64,000 nucleotides of DNA from UBA1447 sp002329225 (GTDB taxonomy: Bacteria > Bacillota > Clostridia > Oscillospirales > Acutalibacteraceae): contig JBMNVN010000005.1 of NCBI GenBank assembly GCA_050946835.1, positions 1 through 64,000 of the forward strand, given 5' to 3'. The position numbers and the translations under genes were made by a program. The notes beneath the pieces are model-generated. The model made no database searches and was not told the origin of the DNA. It saw only the letters and a list, made by a program, of their open reading frames with translations. Positions 36,868-44,990 of the stretch are shown here, one piece after another (position 1 is the first letter of the stretch; each line of letters opens with the position of its first letter).

Positions 36868-37803
36868 ATGCCGCTTGTATCATCAAAAAATATTCTGAAG
36901 GCCGCCTATGAGGGCGGATACGCCGTCGGGGCGTTTAATGTTAATAATATGGAAATAATTCAGGGAATAGTCCAGGCCGGCGTAAAGCTCAACGCCCCTC
37001 TTATTCTTCAAGTTTCTGCCGGGGCGCGCAAGTATGCAAACCACACTTACTTAACCAAACTTGTGGAAGCGGCCATTATTGAAACGGGCCTCCCCATTGT
37101 TTTGCACCTTGATCACGGGCCGGATTTTGAAACCTGCAAGAGCTGCATTGACGGGGGATTCACCTCAGTGATGATTGACGGCTCACACTTTCCGTATGAG
37201 GAAAATGTGGCGCTGACTAAAAAAGTGGTGGATTACGCCCATGAAAGAGGCGTCACCGTAGAGGGAGAGTTGGGCCGCCTTGCCGGAATTGAAGATGATG
37301 TTAAGGTTAAAGCCGAGGATGCCTCATACACAAACCCCGACCAGGTATATGACTTTGTAACCCGTACCGGGGTAGATTCCCTGGCAATTGCCATTGGTAC
37401 CAGTCACGGCGCCTATAAGTTTAAACCGGGGCAAAAACCGGAGTTGCGTTTTGACATACTTGAAGAGATAGAAAAAAGACTCCCCGGCTTCCCTATTGTT
37501 CTGCACGGTGCGAGCTCCGTGGTACCGGAATATGTGGAAATGATTAACAAGTACGGCGGGAAAATGCCCGATGCCGTGGGTATCCCCGAAGAAATGCTGC
37601 GCAAAGCGGCGGGTATGGCGGTGTGCAAAATAAATATAGACTCCGACCTGCGTTTAGCGATGACGGCAGCCATTCGCCGCCATCTGGCGGAAAATCCCTC
37701 GGATTTTGACCCCAGGCAATACCTTGCGCCTGCACGTTCTGCCATTGAAGATATGGTTGCCCACAAGATTAACACAGTCCTCGGTTGCGCAGGGAAGGCT
37801 TAA
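36868..37803 (+). CDS. fba: Class II fructose-1,6-bisphosphate aldolase
   Basis: This zinc-dependent glycolytic enzyme splits fructose-1,6-bisphosphate to DHAP and glyceraldehyde-3-phosphate. The 311-residue sequence has VGAFNVNNMEIIQGI near residue 20, the zinc/catalytic region HLDHGPDFETCKSCIDGGFTSVMIDGSHFPYEEN (~82-113), VEGELGRLAGIEDD and the later zinc histidines in AIGTSHGAYK (~180) and IVLHGASSV (~212), then CKINIDSDLRLAM. The FAIGTSHG-type loop groups it with bacterial class IIB aldolases. It lies just after the rpsR terminator, and a strong terminator of its own follows. Confidence 0.95.
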   Translation: MPLVSSKNILKAAYEGGYAVGAFNVNNMEIIQGIVQAGVKLNAPLILQVSAGARKYANHTYLTKLVEAAIIETGLPIVLHLDHGPDFETCKSCIDGGFTSVMIDGSHFPYEENVALTKKVVDYAHERGVTVEGELGRLAGIEDDVKVKAEDASYTNPDQVYDFVTRTGVDSLAIAIGTSHGAYKFKPGQKPELRFDILEEIEKRLPGFPIVLHGASSVVPEYVEMINKYGGKMPDAVGIPEEMLRKAAGMAVCKINIDSDLRLAMTAAIRRHLAENPSDFDPRQYLAPARSAIEDMVAHKINTVLGCAGKA

Positions 37804-37825
37804 AAGGTAATAACAAAAAACATCG

Positions 37826-37850
37826 GGGGCGGATTGTATCCGCCCCTTTT
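37826..37850 (+). terminator. Terminator of fba
   Basis: An 8-bp stem (GGGGCGGA with TCCGCCCC), 5-base loop and TTTT. Confidence 0.85.
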
Positions 37851-37876
37851 GCCGTTTTAAAATATTTAATAAGTGC

Positions 37877-38695
37877 TTATTGGTGGCGGCGCCAGTGGAA
37901 AAGGTATTGCTGAGCGACACCCTCAAACCCTTTTGTGCAGGGAGGAAGACCCTCTGGATACATTTCCGACATTACCCGCTTTACCCATACATCCACGGGG
38001 AAGGCGTCAAGCCGTCCGAGACCGTATAATAAAACACATTCCGCCACTTTGGGCCCAACGCCCTTAATCTTCATTAACTCTGCGCGTGCGTCTTCCAGAG
38101 GCAAATTGCTAAGGTTTTCGAGCACCACTTCTCCGCTCGAGATCTTTTGAGCGGCATTAAGAATATATTTTGTCCTGAAACCGGCACGGGCAGACACCAA
38201 GCCTTCAAAACCGCCGTCAAGAATCGCTTCAGGGGTTGGAAAGGCAAAATTACCATCCCCGAGGGGCTCGCCCAAACTTTCGCAAAGCCGAAGGATAATG
38301 CCTTCAATCCTGGGGATATTGTTGTTCTGAGATATGATAAAAGAGCAGAGCGTCTCCCAGGGTTCCTGCCGCAGAATGCGAATGCCGTAGTATTCCTCAA
38401 CGGCGGTTTTGAGGGATTTGTCCGCACTGAAAGATTTGCAGATTGAAGCATAATCTCTGTCAAGGTCAAAGTATTCCCGCCAATATTTTTCAAAATCTTC
38501 CCTATCGGTGTTATCCAGCAGGAGTTCCCCGCCCTTTTGTTCAATCCCTAAAACCCTGCCGAAAGCTATGCCTCGAAAACGGTTATCCCCCGTTTTTTTC
38601 CAGCGAAAAGCCTGGCCGCAGGCCAGTGTATATTCCAGGTTGAAGCAGTCCGGGGCTTCTACCTTAAGCCCCTCGGGAGTTTGAAGAATTTTCAG
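37877..38695 (-). CDS. ogg: 8-oxoguanine DNA glycosylase (OGG1 type) with apparent CTG start
   Basis: This bifunctional glycosylase/lyase removes 8-oxoguanine. Read from 38695, the frame is open for 272 residues: an N-terminal OGG domain with CGQAFRWKKTGDNRFRGIAFG (~residues 28-48), CSFIISQNNNIPRI (~120), the helix-hairpin-helix IKGVGPKVAECVLLYGL with the catalytic lysine (~217), and the LDAFPVDVWVKRVM aspartate (~238). The end is AQQYLFHW. There is no ATG, GTG or TTG in frame before the conserved core; the first, a TTG at 38275, would drop half the enzyme. An excellent AAGGAGAG site lies 6 bases before a CTG, so initiation at CTG is proposed (ATT at 38701 is less likely). Confidence 0.85.
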   Translation of the reverse strand: MKILQTPEGLKVEAPDCFNLEYTLACGQAFRWKKTGDNRFRGIAFGRVLGIEQKGGELLLDNTDREDFEKYWREYFDLDRDYASICKSFSADKSLKTAVEEYYGIRILRQEPWETLCSFIISQNNNIPRIEGIILRLCESLGEPLGDGNFAFPTPEAILDGGFEGLVSARAGFRTKYILNAAQKISSGEVVLENLSNLPLEDARAELMKIKGVGPKVAECVLLYGLGRLDAFPVDVWVKRVMSEMYPEGLPPCTKGFEGVAQQYLFHWRRHQ

Positions 38696-38811
38696 AAAAA
38701 TCTCTCCTTAATCACCGGCGTAATAAGAAAAAAATTCAACAAATAGTAAAATATAAGCAGAAAAGTAAAGAAAATATAACTCGGCGTATATAGAAAAATG
38801 TCTTTAAGAAG

Positions 38812-38887
38812 TTCTCCACAATACAAAAACACGGTAAAATGCGGGTTTTTAGTCGGGTTATCAACATTTTCCACATAGTTTTCCACA
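38812..38887 (+). promoter_or_regulatory. Cluster of four DnaA-box-like 9-mers
   Basis: TTCTCCACA (38812), TTATCAACA (38858), TTTTCCACA (38867) and TTTTCCACA (38879) all face the same way. Each is one base from the consensus TTATCCACA; the second and third abut, and the fourth follows after 3 bases. The stretch 38700-38860 beside them is very AT-rich. It lies in the 283-bp gap between nth and ogg, upstream of ogg. No intact gene was found in the gap. Confidence 0.5.
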
Positions 38888-38978
38888 AAACATACGGAAA
38901 GGCGGTATTACTGTCTGTATAAATAAAGCCGCTTAAAAATCCAATTCAGTATTGCCTCCGCTTATGGCAATTTTGAAA

Positions 38979-39611
38979 CTAATCTTTTATTGCCGATTTG
39001 CAAAAATCTTTCATACAGCATTGGGAGCATTGGGGTCTGCGGGCAATGCATACAGCACGGCCGTGGAGTACGCACCTGTGGCAAAAGTCATTGCTTTCTT
39101 CCGGTGGCAGAAGCTCTTTCAGCTTCATTTCCACCTTATAGGGATCTTTTGTATTCACCAGACCCAAAAGGTTGGTGATTCTGATTAAATGGGTGTCCGC
39201 AACCACTGCCGGCTTCCCGTACACATCGCCTAAAATCAAGTTTGCGGTTTTTCTGCCTACCCCCGGCAGACGCAGAAGTTCGTCCATTGTGTCCGGCACT
39301 TTGCCGCCGTAATCTTTCAATATCATTTGGGCGGACTCAATTATATAGGCCGCCTTGGAGCGATAAAAGCCGCAGGAATGTATTAAGTCCTCCACATCAT
39401 GATTTTCGGCTGCGGCAAAATCGGCAACCGTAGGGTAATGTTCAAACAGAGCGGGCGTAATAAGGTTTACCCTCGCATCCGTACACTGGGCGGAGAGAAT
39501 TGTAGCCACAAGCAACTGAAAAGGGTCTTCAAATTCCAATGTGCAAAGGGCGTCGGGGTACTCTGCTTTAAGGGCCTCAACCGCTGCTGAGGCCAGTTCT
39601 TTTTTTGTCAT
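38979..39611 (-). CDS. nth: Endonuclease III
   Basis: This is a DNA glycosylase/AP lyase for oxidised pyrimidines. The 210-residue protein has LVATILSAQCTDARVN (~33-48), the helix-hairpin-helix LPGVGRKTANLILG with the catalytic lysine (~113-126), VADTHLIRITNLLGLV with the catalytic aspartate (~138), and a C-terminal 4Fe-4S cluster C-X6-C-X2-C-X5-C (~190-206). All catalytic residues are present. It lies upstream of ogg on the same strand, separated by the DnaA-box-like gap, so the two repair genes may share regulation. Confidence 0.95.
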   Translation of the reverse strand: MTKKELASAAVEALKAEYPDALCTLEFEDPFQLLVATILSAQCTDARVNLITPALFEHYPTVADFAAAENHDVEDLIHSCGFYRSKAAYIIESAQMILKDYGGKVPDTMDELLRLPGVGRKTANLILGDVYGKPAVVADTHLIRITNLLGLVNTKDPYKVEMKLKELLPPEESNDFCHRCVLHGRAVCIARRPQCSQCCMKDFCKSAIKD

Positions 39612-39742
39612 AAATATGCCTCCGGCACTTATCTTTTAAAAGTGTGTTCCGCCAAAGGGAGCACAACATTATTGCCGATATTATATACGAAAACATAAAA
39701 ACTTTAAAGGGCGCCCGGTGCCGGGCGATAAGGGCGGCGGTA

Positions 39743-39771
39743 TTGCCCGCAGGCGGGGAAAATGATATAAT
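39743..39771 (+). promoter_or_regulatory. Promoter of the COG2509 flavoprotein gene
   Basis: TTGCCC (39743-39748) and TATAAT (39766-39771), 17-bp spacer. A CGCCCGG/CCGGGCG hairpin (39712-39727) lies just upstream. The 39612-39819 gap holds nothing else I can identify. Confidence 0.65.
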
Positions 39772-39819
39772 ATCGTTCGGTTAACGGAAAGATTTTCGGC
39801 ATTAAAACGAGGTGTTATT

Positions 39820-41250
39820 TTGAAAAAATATAATGCGGTCATAATCGGAGCGGGCCCGGCCGGTATATTCACCGCACTGGAGATTTACAAAAACAAGTCG
39901 CCGGATTATAAGGTGCTTATTGCGGATGTGGGTATATCCATCAAGCGCAGAACCTGTCCGGCCAGGAGCAAAGGGGTTTGCGTAAATTGCAGGCCCTGCA
40001 ACATTATGAGCGGCTGGTCGGGTGCCGGAGCTTTTTCAGACGGTAAGCTGTCTTTAAACGAGGAAGTCGGCGGAAATCTGACCGATTATCTCCCCTTAAA
40101 CGAGGTTCGGGAACTTATCGGTTATACGGATAAAATTTATCTGGAATTCGGAGCCCCCGAAACTGTTTACGGCCTTAATGACAAAAAGGCGGACGAGATA
40201 GCCTATGAATGCTCAAGGCACAATATTCGCCTTATACGCTGCCCCGTACGCCATTTGGGTACCGAAAACGCCTATAAAGTACTTGCAGCCATGTACGACT
40301 ATTTAAGCGCCATAGAGGGCTTTACCTTTATGGAGCGCACTCATGCCGACCCGATTATTAAGGACGGGGAGGCTAAGGGCGCTTTACTCACCTTTAAAGA
40401 CGGCAGTACCGAAGAGGTTGAGGCGGACTATGTTATAGCCGCTCCCGGCCGCGGGGGAGCGGAGTGGCTCAACAGGATTGCCCGTGAGCACGGTATCGGC
40501 CTGCGCAATAATGAGGTGGATATCGGCGTCAGAGTGGAGGTGCCCAACTCCATAATGGATAAGGTAACCGAGCACCTTTATGAGGCAAAGATGATTTACT
40601 ATTCCGACACCTTTGAAAATAAAGTAAGAACCTTTTGTATGAACCCCGGCGGAATAGTAAGTGAAGAACATTATGTAGCCGATATCAATGACAGTTCGGA
40701 TAAAAGCATAGCGGTGGTTAACGGGCACAGCTACGCCGATGCAAACGCACTTACGGAAAACACCAATTTTGCCCTGCTTGTTTCCACGAAGTTTACCCAA
40801 CCCTTCGACCAACCCATAGAATACGGAAGATATGTTGCCCGTTTGGGGAACATGCTCACCGGCGGAGGCGTTATGGTGCAGCGCTTGGGGGATCTTCTCA
40901 TGGGCAGGCGTACCGATGTTTCAAGGCTGAACAAATCCACCACCCGCCCGACCCTTACCACAGCGGTACCCGGGGACCTTTCTTTTGTTTTGCCTCATCG
41001 CCATCTGACCAGCATTATCGAATCCCTGCGTGCTTTTGACAAGGTTTTGCCGGGACTCTATTCAAAGAATACACTGCTTTACGGTGTGGAGGTTAAATTC
41101 TATTCTTCCAAATTGGAGGTGTCCGAAAACTTTGAAACAAATGTCAAGCGTCTATATGCTATAGGCGACGGCGCAGGCATAACCCGAGGGCTTATGCAAG
41201 CCTCTGTTACGGGTGTGGTTGTAGCAAGGCATATTCTCTCACGGAAATAG
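39820..41250 (+). CDS. FAD-dependent dehydrogenase of the COG2509 family
   Basis: A TTG at 39820 after CGAGGTG starts a 476-residue flavoprotein. The N-terminal NAVIIGAGPAGIFTALEI is a dinucleotide-binding GxGxxG fold. It is followed by an RRTCPARSKGVCVNCRPCNIMSGWSGAGAFSDGK stretch whose cysteines (about residues 47, 54, 57, 60) and GAGAFSDGKL are typical of this uncharacterised family. VIAAPGRGGAEWL and a C-terminal LYAIGDGAGITRGLMQASVTGVVVA complete the FAD site. The substrate is unknown; relatives are widespread in anaerobes. The gene converges with the next one through a shared terminator. Confidence 0.85.
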   Translation: MKKYNAVIIGAGPAGIFTALEIYKNKSPDYKVLIADVGISIKRRTCPARSKGVCVNCRPCNIMSGWSGAGAFSDGKLSLNEEVGGNLTDYLPLNEVRELIGYTDKIYLEFGAPETVYGLNDKKADEIAYECSRHNIRLIRCPVRHLGTENAYKVLAAMYDYLSAIEGFTFMERTHADPIIKDGEAKGALLTFKDGSTEEVEADYVIAAPGRGGAEWLNRIAREHGIGLRNNEVDIGVRVEVPNSIMDKVTEHLYEAKMIYYSDTFENKVRTFCMNPGGIVSEEHYVADINDSSDKSIAVVNGHSYADANALTENTNFALLVSTKFTQPFDQPIEYGRYVARLGNMLTGGGVMVQRLGDLLMGRRTDVSRLNKSTTRPTLTTAVPGDLSFVLPHRHLTSIIESLRAFDKVLPGLYSKNTLLYGVEVKFYSSKLEVSENFETNVKRLYAIGDGAGITRGLMQASVTGVVVARHILSRK

Positions 41251-41263
41251 TTAAAAACTTAAA

Positions 41264-41310
41264 AAACAACAATCTCGTCTGCCTAAAGAGAGCAGGCGAG
41301 ATTGTTGTTT
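41264..41310. terminator. Bidirectional terminator between convergent genes
   Basis: A 19-bp stem (arms 41264-41282 and 41292-41310, one T-G pair) with a 9-base loop lies between the stop codons of the COG2509 gene and the isomerase gene. A- and T-rich flanks allow it to serve both strands. Confidence 0.85.
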
Positions 41311-41323
41311 GAAGTGACTGATT

Positions 41324-42118
41324 TTATGACTGAGCCAAAGCTACAGTGTTTTTAAGCGCCGTAGTGTCGTCAATAGTCGGGCTGTATTCCAAGCCGATAT
41401 ATCCTTTATAACCCGTCTGCTCAATGGCTTTAAATACATTCCTATAGTTTATCTCTCCGGTGCCCGGCTCGTTCCTGCCGGGGTTGTCCGCCACATGAAA
41501 ATGGCCTATCAGTTCAATGTTAGCCCTGATATTCGGGATTAAGTTGCCTTCGGTTATCTGTTGATGATAGATGTCATAAAGAAGCCTTACATTTTCACTG
41601 TCAACTTCCCGGATAATCTCAAAAGCCTCATAACCGGAGTAAAGAAAATAACCCTTGTGGTCGCAAAGAATATTAAGTGGCTCAAGCACCGCCGTTATCC
41701 CGGCACTTTCAAAAAGTGGCGCAACCCTGCGCAGTGAATTTACAACATATTCATGCTGTTTTTCCCGGCTTATATCCTCCCGTTCCTGCCCGGTTGTGAT
41801 AATCAGAGCGGGCACATCTAAAAACTCTGCCGTTTTGAGGGATTCTTCGACCACCCTGGCGAGTACTTCCCCGCTGTCACGGGAGAGGAGGGCCTTTTGC
41901 CCGTATTCTTCCGCAAGGGCTTCATCTTTTGAGCCTACACAAATGCTTGTGATTTTAACCGCATTTTTTTGAGAGGCCTCTTTTAGTTCGTCAAGATCCC
42001 GATGGGTCCAGCCCCAAAATTCGGCGCAATCAAGCCCCGCCGCCTTTACTGCGGCAAAACGCTCTGCAAAGGGCAGGGAGCGATACATCATCTCTATACA
42101 AGGGGAAAACTTAAGCAT
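41324..42118 (-). CDS. Hydroxypyruvate isomerase-like TIM-barrel protein
   Basis: The 264-residue protein belongs to the xylose-isomerase-like TIM barrel family (PF01261), closest in motifs to Hyi. It has ERFAAVKAAGLDCAEFWGW near the N-terminus, a metal-binding glutamate in AVLEPLN (~residue 145), YDIYHQQITEGNLI (~180) and HFHVADNPGRNEPGTGEINY (~206-225), and a final metal-binding glutamate in YIGLEYSP (~245). Hyi-type enzymes interconvert hydroxypyruvate and tartronate semialdehyde, though many relatives act on other keto-sugars, so substrate is uncertain. It converges with the flavoprotein gene and is divergent from the next gene. Confidence 0.82.
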   Translation of the reverse strand: MLKFSPCIEMMYRSLPFAERFAAVKAAGLDCAEFWGWTHRDLDELKEASQKNAVKITSICVGSKDEALAEEYGQKALLSRDSGEVLARVVEESLKTAEFLDVPALIITTGQEREDISREKQHEYVVNSLRRVAPLFESAGITAVLEPLNILCDHKGYFLYSGYEAFEIIREVDSENVRLLYDIYHQQITEGNLIPNIRANIELIGHFHVADNPGRNEPGTGEINYRNVFKAIEQTGYKGYIGLEYSPTIDDTTALKNTVALAQS

Positions 42119-42241
42119 AGAAAAACATCCTTTCTTAATGAAACTGTTTTTATAACTATATCATCAGGTGAAAAGGCCGTCAATAAAGATTGGGCGGAAA
42201 GAGAAAGATTTGCCCCGCTTTTTCCTTGTAATTGAGGGCGC

Positions 42242-42247
42242 TATAAT
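42242..42247 (+). promoter_or_regulatory. -10 element of the membrane protein gene
   Basis: TATAAT lies 55 bp before the start codon. No convincing -35 hexamer is seen at the right distance. Confidence 0.45.
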
Positions 42248-42301
42248 GTATACTTAATCGAGCGATTTTGACCTGAGGAAAATTTTTTAAGGAGATTGAT
42301 T

Positions 42302-44074
42302 ATGGATCCTATTAAAGTAGATTTCGGCTCCAGAGGCAAGAACAGAAAGAAAGAGATTATTATTCCGCCTGAAAAAGCGGTGCTGAAAATTATCATCAGT
42401 GTTGTGGGTACACTGCTGCTTTCGGCTTTGTATTATTACCTTATGCTCCCCCCAATAAACCTGAAAGCCCCCGAGTTTTATATGTTCATCGCCGCCGTCT
42501 TTGCCATTTATATTGTTCTTACAGGCCTTACCACAAAGGCTATGGCAAAGCCGGAGTATATCCCGTATCTGAAAAAGCATTCAATTATTCCCGTTATAGC
42601 AATCCTTTTAGTCGGAATTGTTGTAGGCTTGGGCTTTGCCGTTTCTTCCGTGTTTTTCCGCGCTAAAAAGTATAGCGAGATAATGCCGGTCAATGAAAAC
42701 GGAGTATTTTCCACCGAGATTGAAAAACAGGATGCTAAAACCTACAGCAATATTCCCCGTCTGGATGAACCTGCGGCCGCTAATCTGGCAAACAGGGCTT
42801 TGAGTACCCTTTCAAATTTGGGCAAGGTTTCTCAATTTACCGTTTACCCCGAATATCCGCAAATTAACTACAAGGGTGAACCCGTTCGTGTTGCCACCCT
42901 TGATTATGCCAACATTATCAAGTGGTTTACAAACCGCAAAGAAGGCTTCCCCGGCTATATTGTTATCAATATGGCTACGCAGAAAACCGAGTTTGAGGAA
43001 TTTAAAGAGCCGATGATGTATTCGCCGGCGGAGCATTTAGGCCGTCTGCTAAAAAGAAAGTTGCGTTTTGATTACCCCACCTACATTTTCGGGAATCCGG
43101 TTTTTGAGTTGGATGAAGATAGCAATGCCTTTTGGATTTGCCCGGTAATGGACAAAACAATCGGAATGTTCGGCGGAGTGGATGTTAAGGGCATGGTTCT
43201 GCTTAACCCCAATAACGGTACGAGCGTGTATTATGACCTTGAAACTGTCAAAAATGCGGATGATTTGCGTTGGATAGACAGACTGTACTCCTCGGAACTG
43301 TTGATACAGCAATACAACTATCACGGCAAATACAACGGCGGGTTCTGGAACTCCATACTCGGGCAGAAGAATGTTTATATGACAACGGAAGGTAATTCTA
43401 TTATAGCTAAAGATGATGACGTGTATTTGTACACCGGCGTTACCTCCGTTACAAGCGACAAGTCGATTATCGGTTTTATTTTGATCAATCAGCGGACAAA
43501 AGCTGCAACTTATTACCGGGTGGCGGGTGCTATGGAAAGTACGGCTATGGAAACGGCTCAGGGAATGGTTCAGGACTTGGGCTACACCGCCGCTTTCCCG
43601 CTGCTTATCAATGTAGGGGATCAGCCTACATATTTTATGGCATTGAAAGACTCGGAGCAGGTTAATCAGCGCTTTGCCATGATTCATGTTGAAAAATACA
43701 ATACAATTAAAGTTGTGGGGGACTCCTTAACCGATTGTCTGGAACAGTACTTAAAGGCTCTTACCGCTGCGGGAATGAATGTTGAATTTAATGTTGATGA
43801 TATACAGGAAGGCGGCGAATCCGGTGAGGTTAAACCGGATGAAGTGAAAACCGTGACCGGCACCGTGGCGGAAATTCGTACAGCCGTTATGGGCGGTGAA
43901 AGCTGGTACTTTATTAAGCTTGCCGGGGGAGATGTTTACTATTCCGTCTCCGCTTCCAAAGCGAAGGACGCAATTATTCTCAACAACGGTCAGAATGTGA
44001 CGGTTACTTTCGCGGCGGTTGAAAGCAGCGGTAGGATTATAGAGGTTGATTCACTGAAACTTGAAGTTCAGTAA
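42302..44074 (+). CDS. Large conserved membrane protein of unknown function
   Basis: The ATG at 42302 follows AAGGAG at 7 bases. The 590-residue protein has a basic N-terminal 20-residue segment, about three membrane spans (~30-50, ~58-78, ~95-118), then a long extracytoplasmic part. That part has VYPEYPQINYKGEPVRVATLDYANIIKWF (~180-210), KLRFDYPTYIFGNPVFELDED (~255-275) and GVDVKGMVLLNPNNGTSVYYDL. The last ~70 residues look like a small beta-barrel (TVTGTVAEIRTAVMGGESWYFIKLAGGDVYYSV), similar to OB-fold domains. Similar proteins occur widely in Clostridia, but I know no function for them. The gene stands alone with its own terminator. Confidence 0.75.
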   Translation: MDPIKVDFGSRGKNRKKEIIIPPEKAVLKIIISVVGTLLLSALYYYLMLPPINLKAPEFYMFIAAVFAIYIVLTGLTTKAMAKPEYIPYLKKHSIIPVIAILLVGIVVGLGFAVSSVFFRAKKYSEIMPVNENGVFSTEIEKQDAKTYSNIPRLDEPAAANLANRALSTLSNLGKVSQFTVYPEYPQINYKGEPVRVATLDYANIIKWFTNRKEGFPGYIVINMATQKTEFEEFKEPMMYSPAEHLGRLLKRKLRFDYPTYIFGNPVFELDEDSNAFWICPVMDKTIGMFGGVDVKGMVLLNPNNGTSVYYDLETVKNADDLRWIDRLYSSELLIQQYNYHGKYNGGFWNSILGQKNVYMTTEGNSIIAKDDDVYLYTGVTSVTSDKSIIGFILINQRTKAATYYRVAGAMESTAMETAQGMVQDLGYTAAFPLLINVGDQPTYFMALKDSEQVNQRFAMIHVEKYNTIKVVGDSLTDCLEQYLKALTAAGMNVEFNVDDIQEGGESGEVKPDEVKTVTGTVAEIRTAVMGGESWYFIKLAGGDVYYSVSASKAKDAIILNNGQNVTVTFAAVESSGRIIEVDSLKLEVQ

Positions 44075-44091
44075 TTTACATTAATCATTTG

Positions 44092-44117
44092 GGGGCGGAC
44101 ACCTGTCCGCCCCTTTA
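44092..44117 (+). terminator. Terminator of the membrane protein gene
   Basis: A 9-bp stem (GGGGCGGAC with GTCCGCCCC), 4-base loop and TTTACTG. Confidence 0.8.
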
Positions 44118-44153
44118 CTGTTTTATAGAAAAAGAATAAGTTTTTCCGAAAAG

Positions 44154-44212
44154 TTATTGACATATGTCGGAAATGATGTATAATGTTAATTGAAACGGAC
44201 ATATGTCAATAA
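44154..44212 (+). promoter_or_regulatory. Promoter with flanking perfect inverted-repeat operator
   Basis: TTGACA (44157-44162) and TATAAT (44179-44184) with a 16-bp spacer form the promoter. TTATTGACATATGTC (44154-44168) covers the -35 box, and its exact reverse complement GACATATGTCAATAA (44198-44212) lies after the -10 box. Each arm holds the 10-bp palindrome GACATATGTC. A dimeric repressor bound to either or both arms would block RNA polymerase. The DUF134 protein encoded in the operon is a candidate ligand by context. Confidence 0.75.
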
Positions 44213-44231
44213 CGGTAAGGAGGTGAACATT

Positions 44232-44522
44232 ATGCCGAGAAGAGACGGAACAGGTCCAAACGGTGCAGGTGAGAGAACCGGCAGGGGCCTGGGTAAATGT
44301 GCGGGAGCAAATGCCGCAAGATACGGCGCCGGCCTCGGTGCAGGTCTCGGCTTAGGTCTTGGCCTGGGATTTGCCTGCAGACGCGGTTTCGGCCGCGGCT
44401 CCGGCAGAGGTTTCGGGTTCAGACAAGATTCCTCAAAAAATCCAAAAGAACTCCTTGAGGAACGGAAAGAAGTTCTGAAAAATCAACTGTCTGCCATTGA
44501 CAAAGAATTGCAGGACCTGTAA
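44232..44522 (+). CDS. DUF5320-family small protein
   Basis: The ATG at 44232 follows AAGGAGGTG. The 96-residue protein starts MPRRDGTGPNG, continues with a Gly/Arg-rich low-complexity body (RGFGRGSGRGFGF) and ends with a heptad-like helical segment (ELLEERKEVLKNQLSAIDKELQDL). This is the pattern of the DUF5320 family, whose members usually precede NifX/NifB-like genes in anaerobes. It is the first gene after the operator, so it is probably the most highly expressed product. It may bind a metal cofactor or serve as a scaffold, but no function is established. Confidence 0.85.
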   Translation: MPRRDGTGPNGAGERTGRGLGKCAGANAARYGAGLGAGLGLGLGLGFACRRGFGRGSGRGFGFRQDSSKNPKELLEERKEVLKNQLSAIDKELQDL

Positions 44523-44532
44523 GTTAATGTTG

Positions 44533-44560
44533 AGATAACCGGAGGACGCTCCGGTTGTCT
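44533..44560 (+). promoter_or_regulatory. Intercistronic hairpin between DUF5320 and DUF134 genes
   Basis: A 12-bp stem (AGATAACCGGAG with CTCCGGTTGTCT, one T-G pair) and GACG loop, without a strong T tract after it. It may attenuate downstream transcription or stabilise the upstream mRNA. Confidence 0.6.
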
Positions 44561-44586
44561 TAACTGTTTAAGCGAGGTGAAGGACT

Positions 44587-44976
44587 ATACCCAGACCGAG
44601 AAAACGGAGGAACGTTTGCAGTCTCCCCGATAACAACCGCTTCGGTCCCCTTGATGCCGCCCCGGCTGACATTGAAGATGTAGTGCGGATGACGGTAGAT
44701 GAATATGAAACCATAAGGCTCATCGATTATAACGGGCTTACACAGGAAGAATGCTCCGTGCAGATGAATATCTCCCGCACTACGGTTCAAGGTATTTACG
44801 ACAGTGCGAGGAAGAAGCTTGCCAGGTCTTTAGTGGAAGGCAAAGCCCTGGTTATAGAGGGCGGGGAGTATCGTCTGTGTGACGGAGAAGGTGAGCGTTG
44901 CGGAGGTGCCTGTGCGCATAGGCGCAGGCGAGGCAGAGCGTTTAAAGACGGAAGAAATAATTATCATGCAAAATAG
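44587..44976 (+). CDS. DUF134 (UPF0251) helix-turn-helix protein with apparent ATA start
   Basis: The family's conserved N-terminus, PRPRKRRNVCSLP then NNRFGPLDA, is encoded immediately after an ATA codon at 44587 that follows GAGGTGAAGGA. A stop lies three codons upstream. The first normal start is the ATG at 44683, which would remove 32 residues of conserved sequence. Residues ~33-80 form a sigma-70-region-4-like DNA-binding domain (MTVDEYETIRLIDYNGLTQEECSVQ, NISRTTVQGIYDSARKKLARSL). GEYRLCDG and a Cys/His/Arg-rich tail suggest metal sensing. It probably regulates this operon, perhaps through the GACATATGTC operator; that is inference. Confidence 0.85.
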   Translation: MPRPRKRRNVCSLPDNNRFGPLDAAPADIEDVVRMTVDEYETIRLIDYNGLTQEECSVQMNISRTTVQGIYDSARKKLARSLVEGKALVIEGGEYRLCDGEGERCGGACAHRRRRGRAFKDGRNNYHAK

Positions 44977-44990
44977 AACGGAGGTCTCTT

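Noticed and set aside
38692..38886. 64-codon hydrophobic minus-strand ORF starting inside the DnaA-box-like cluster
   Set aside because: It starts at GTG with no ribosome binding site, is AT-rich, and its sequence is explained by the boxes and AT-rich DNA.
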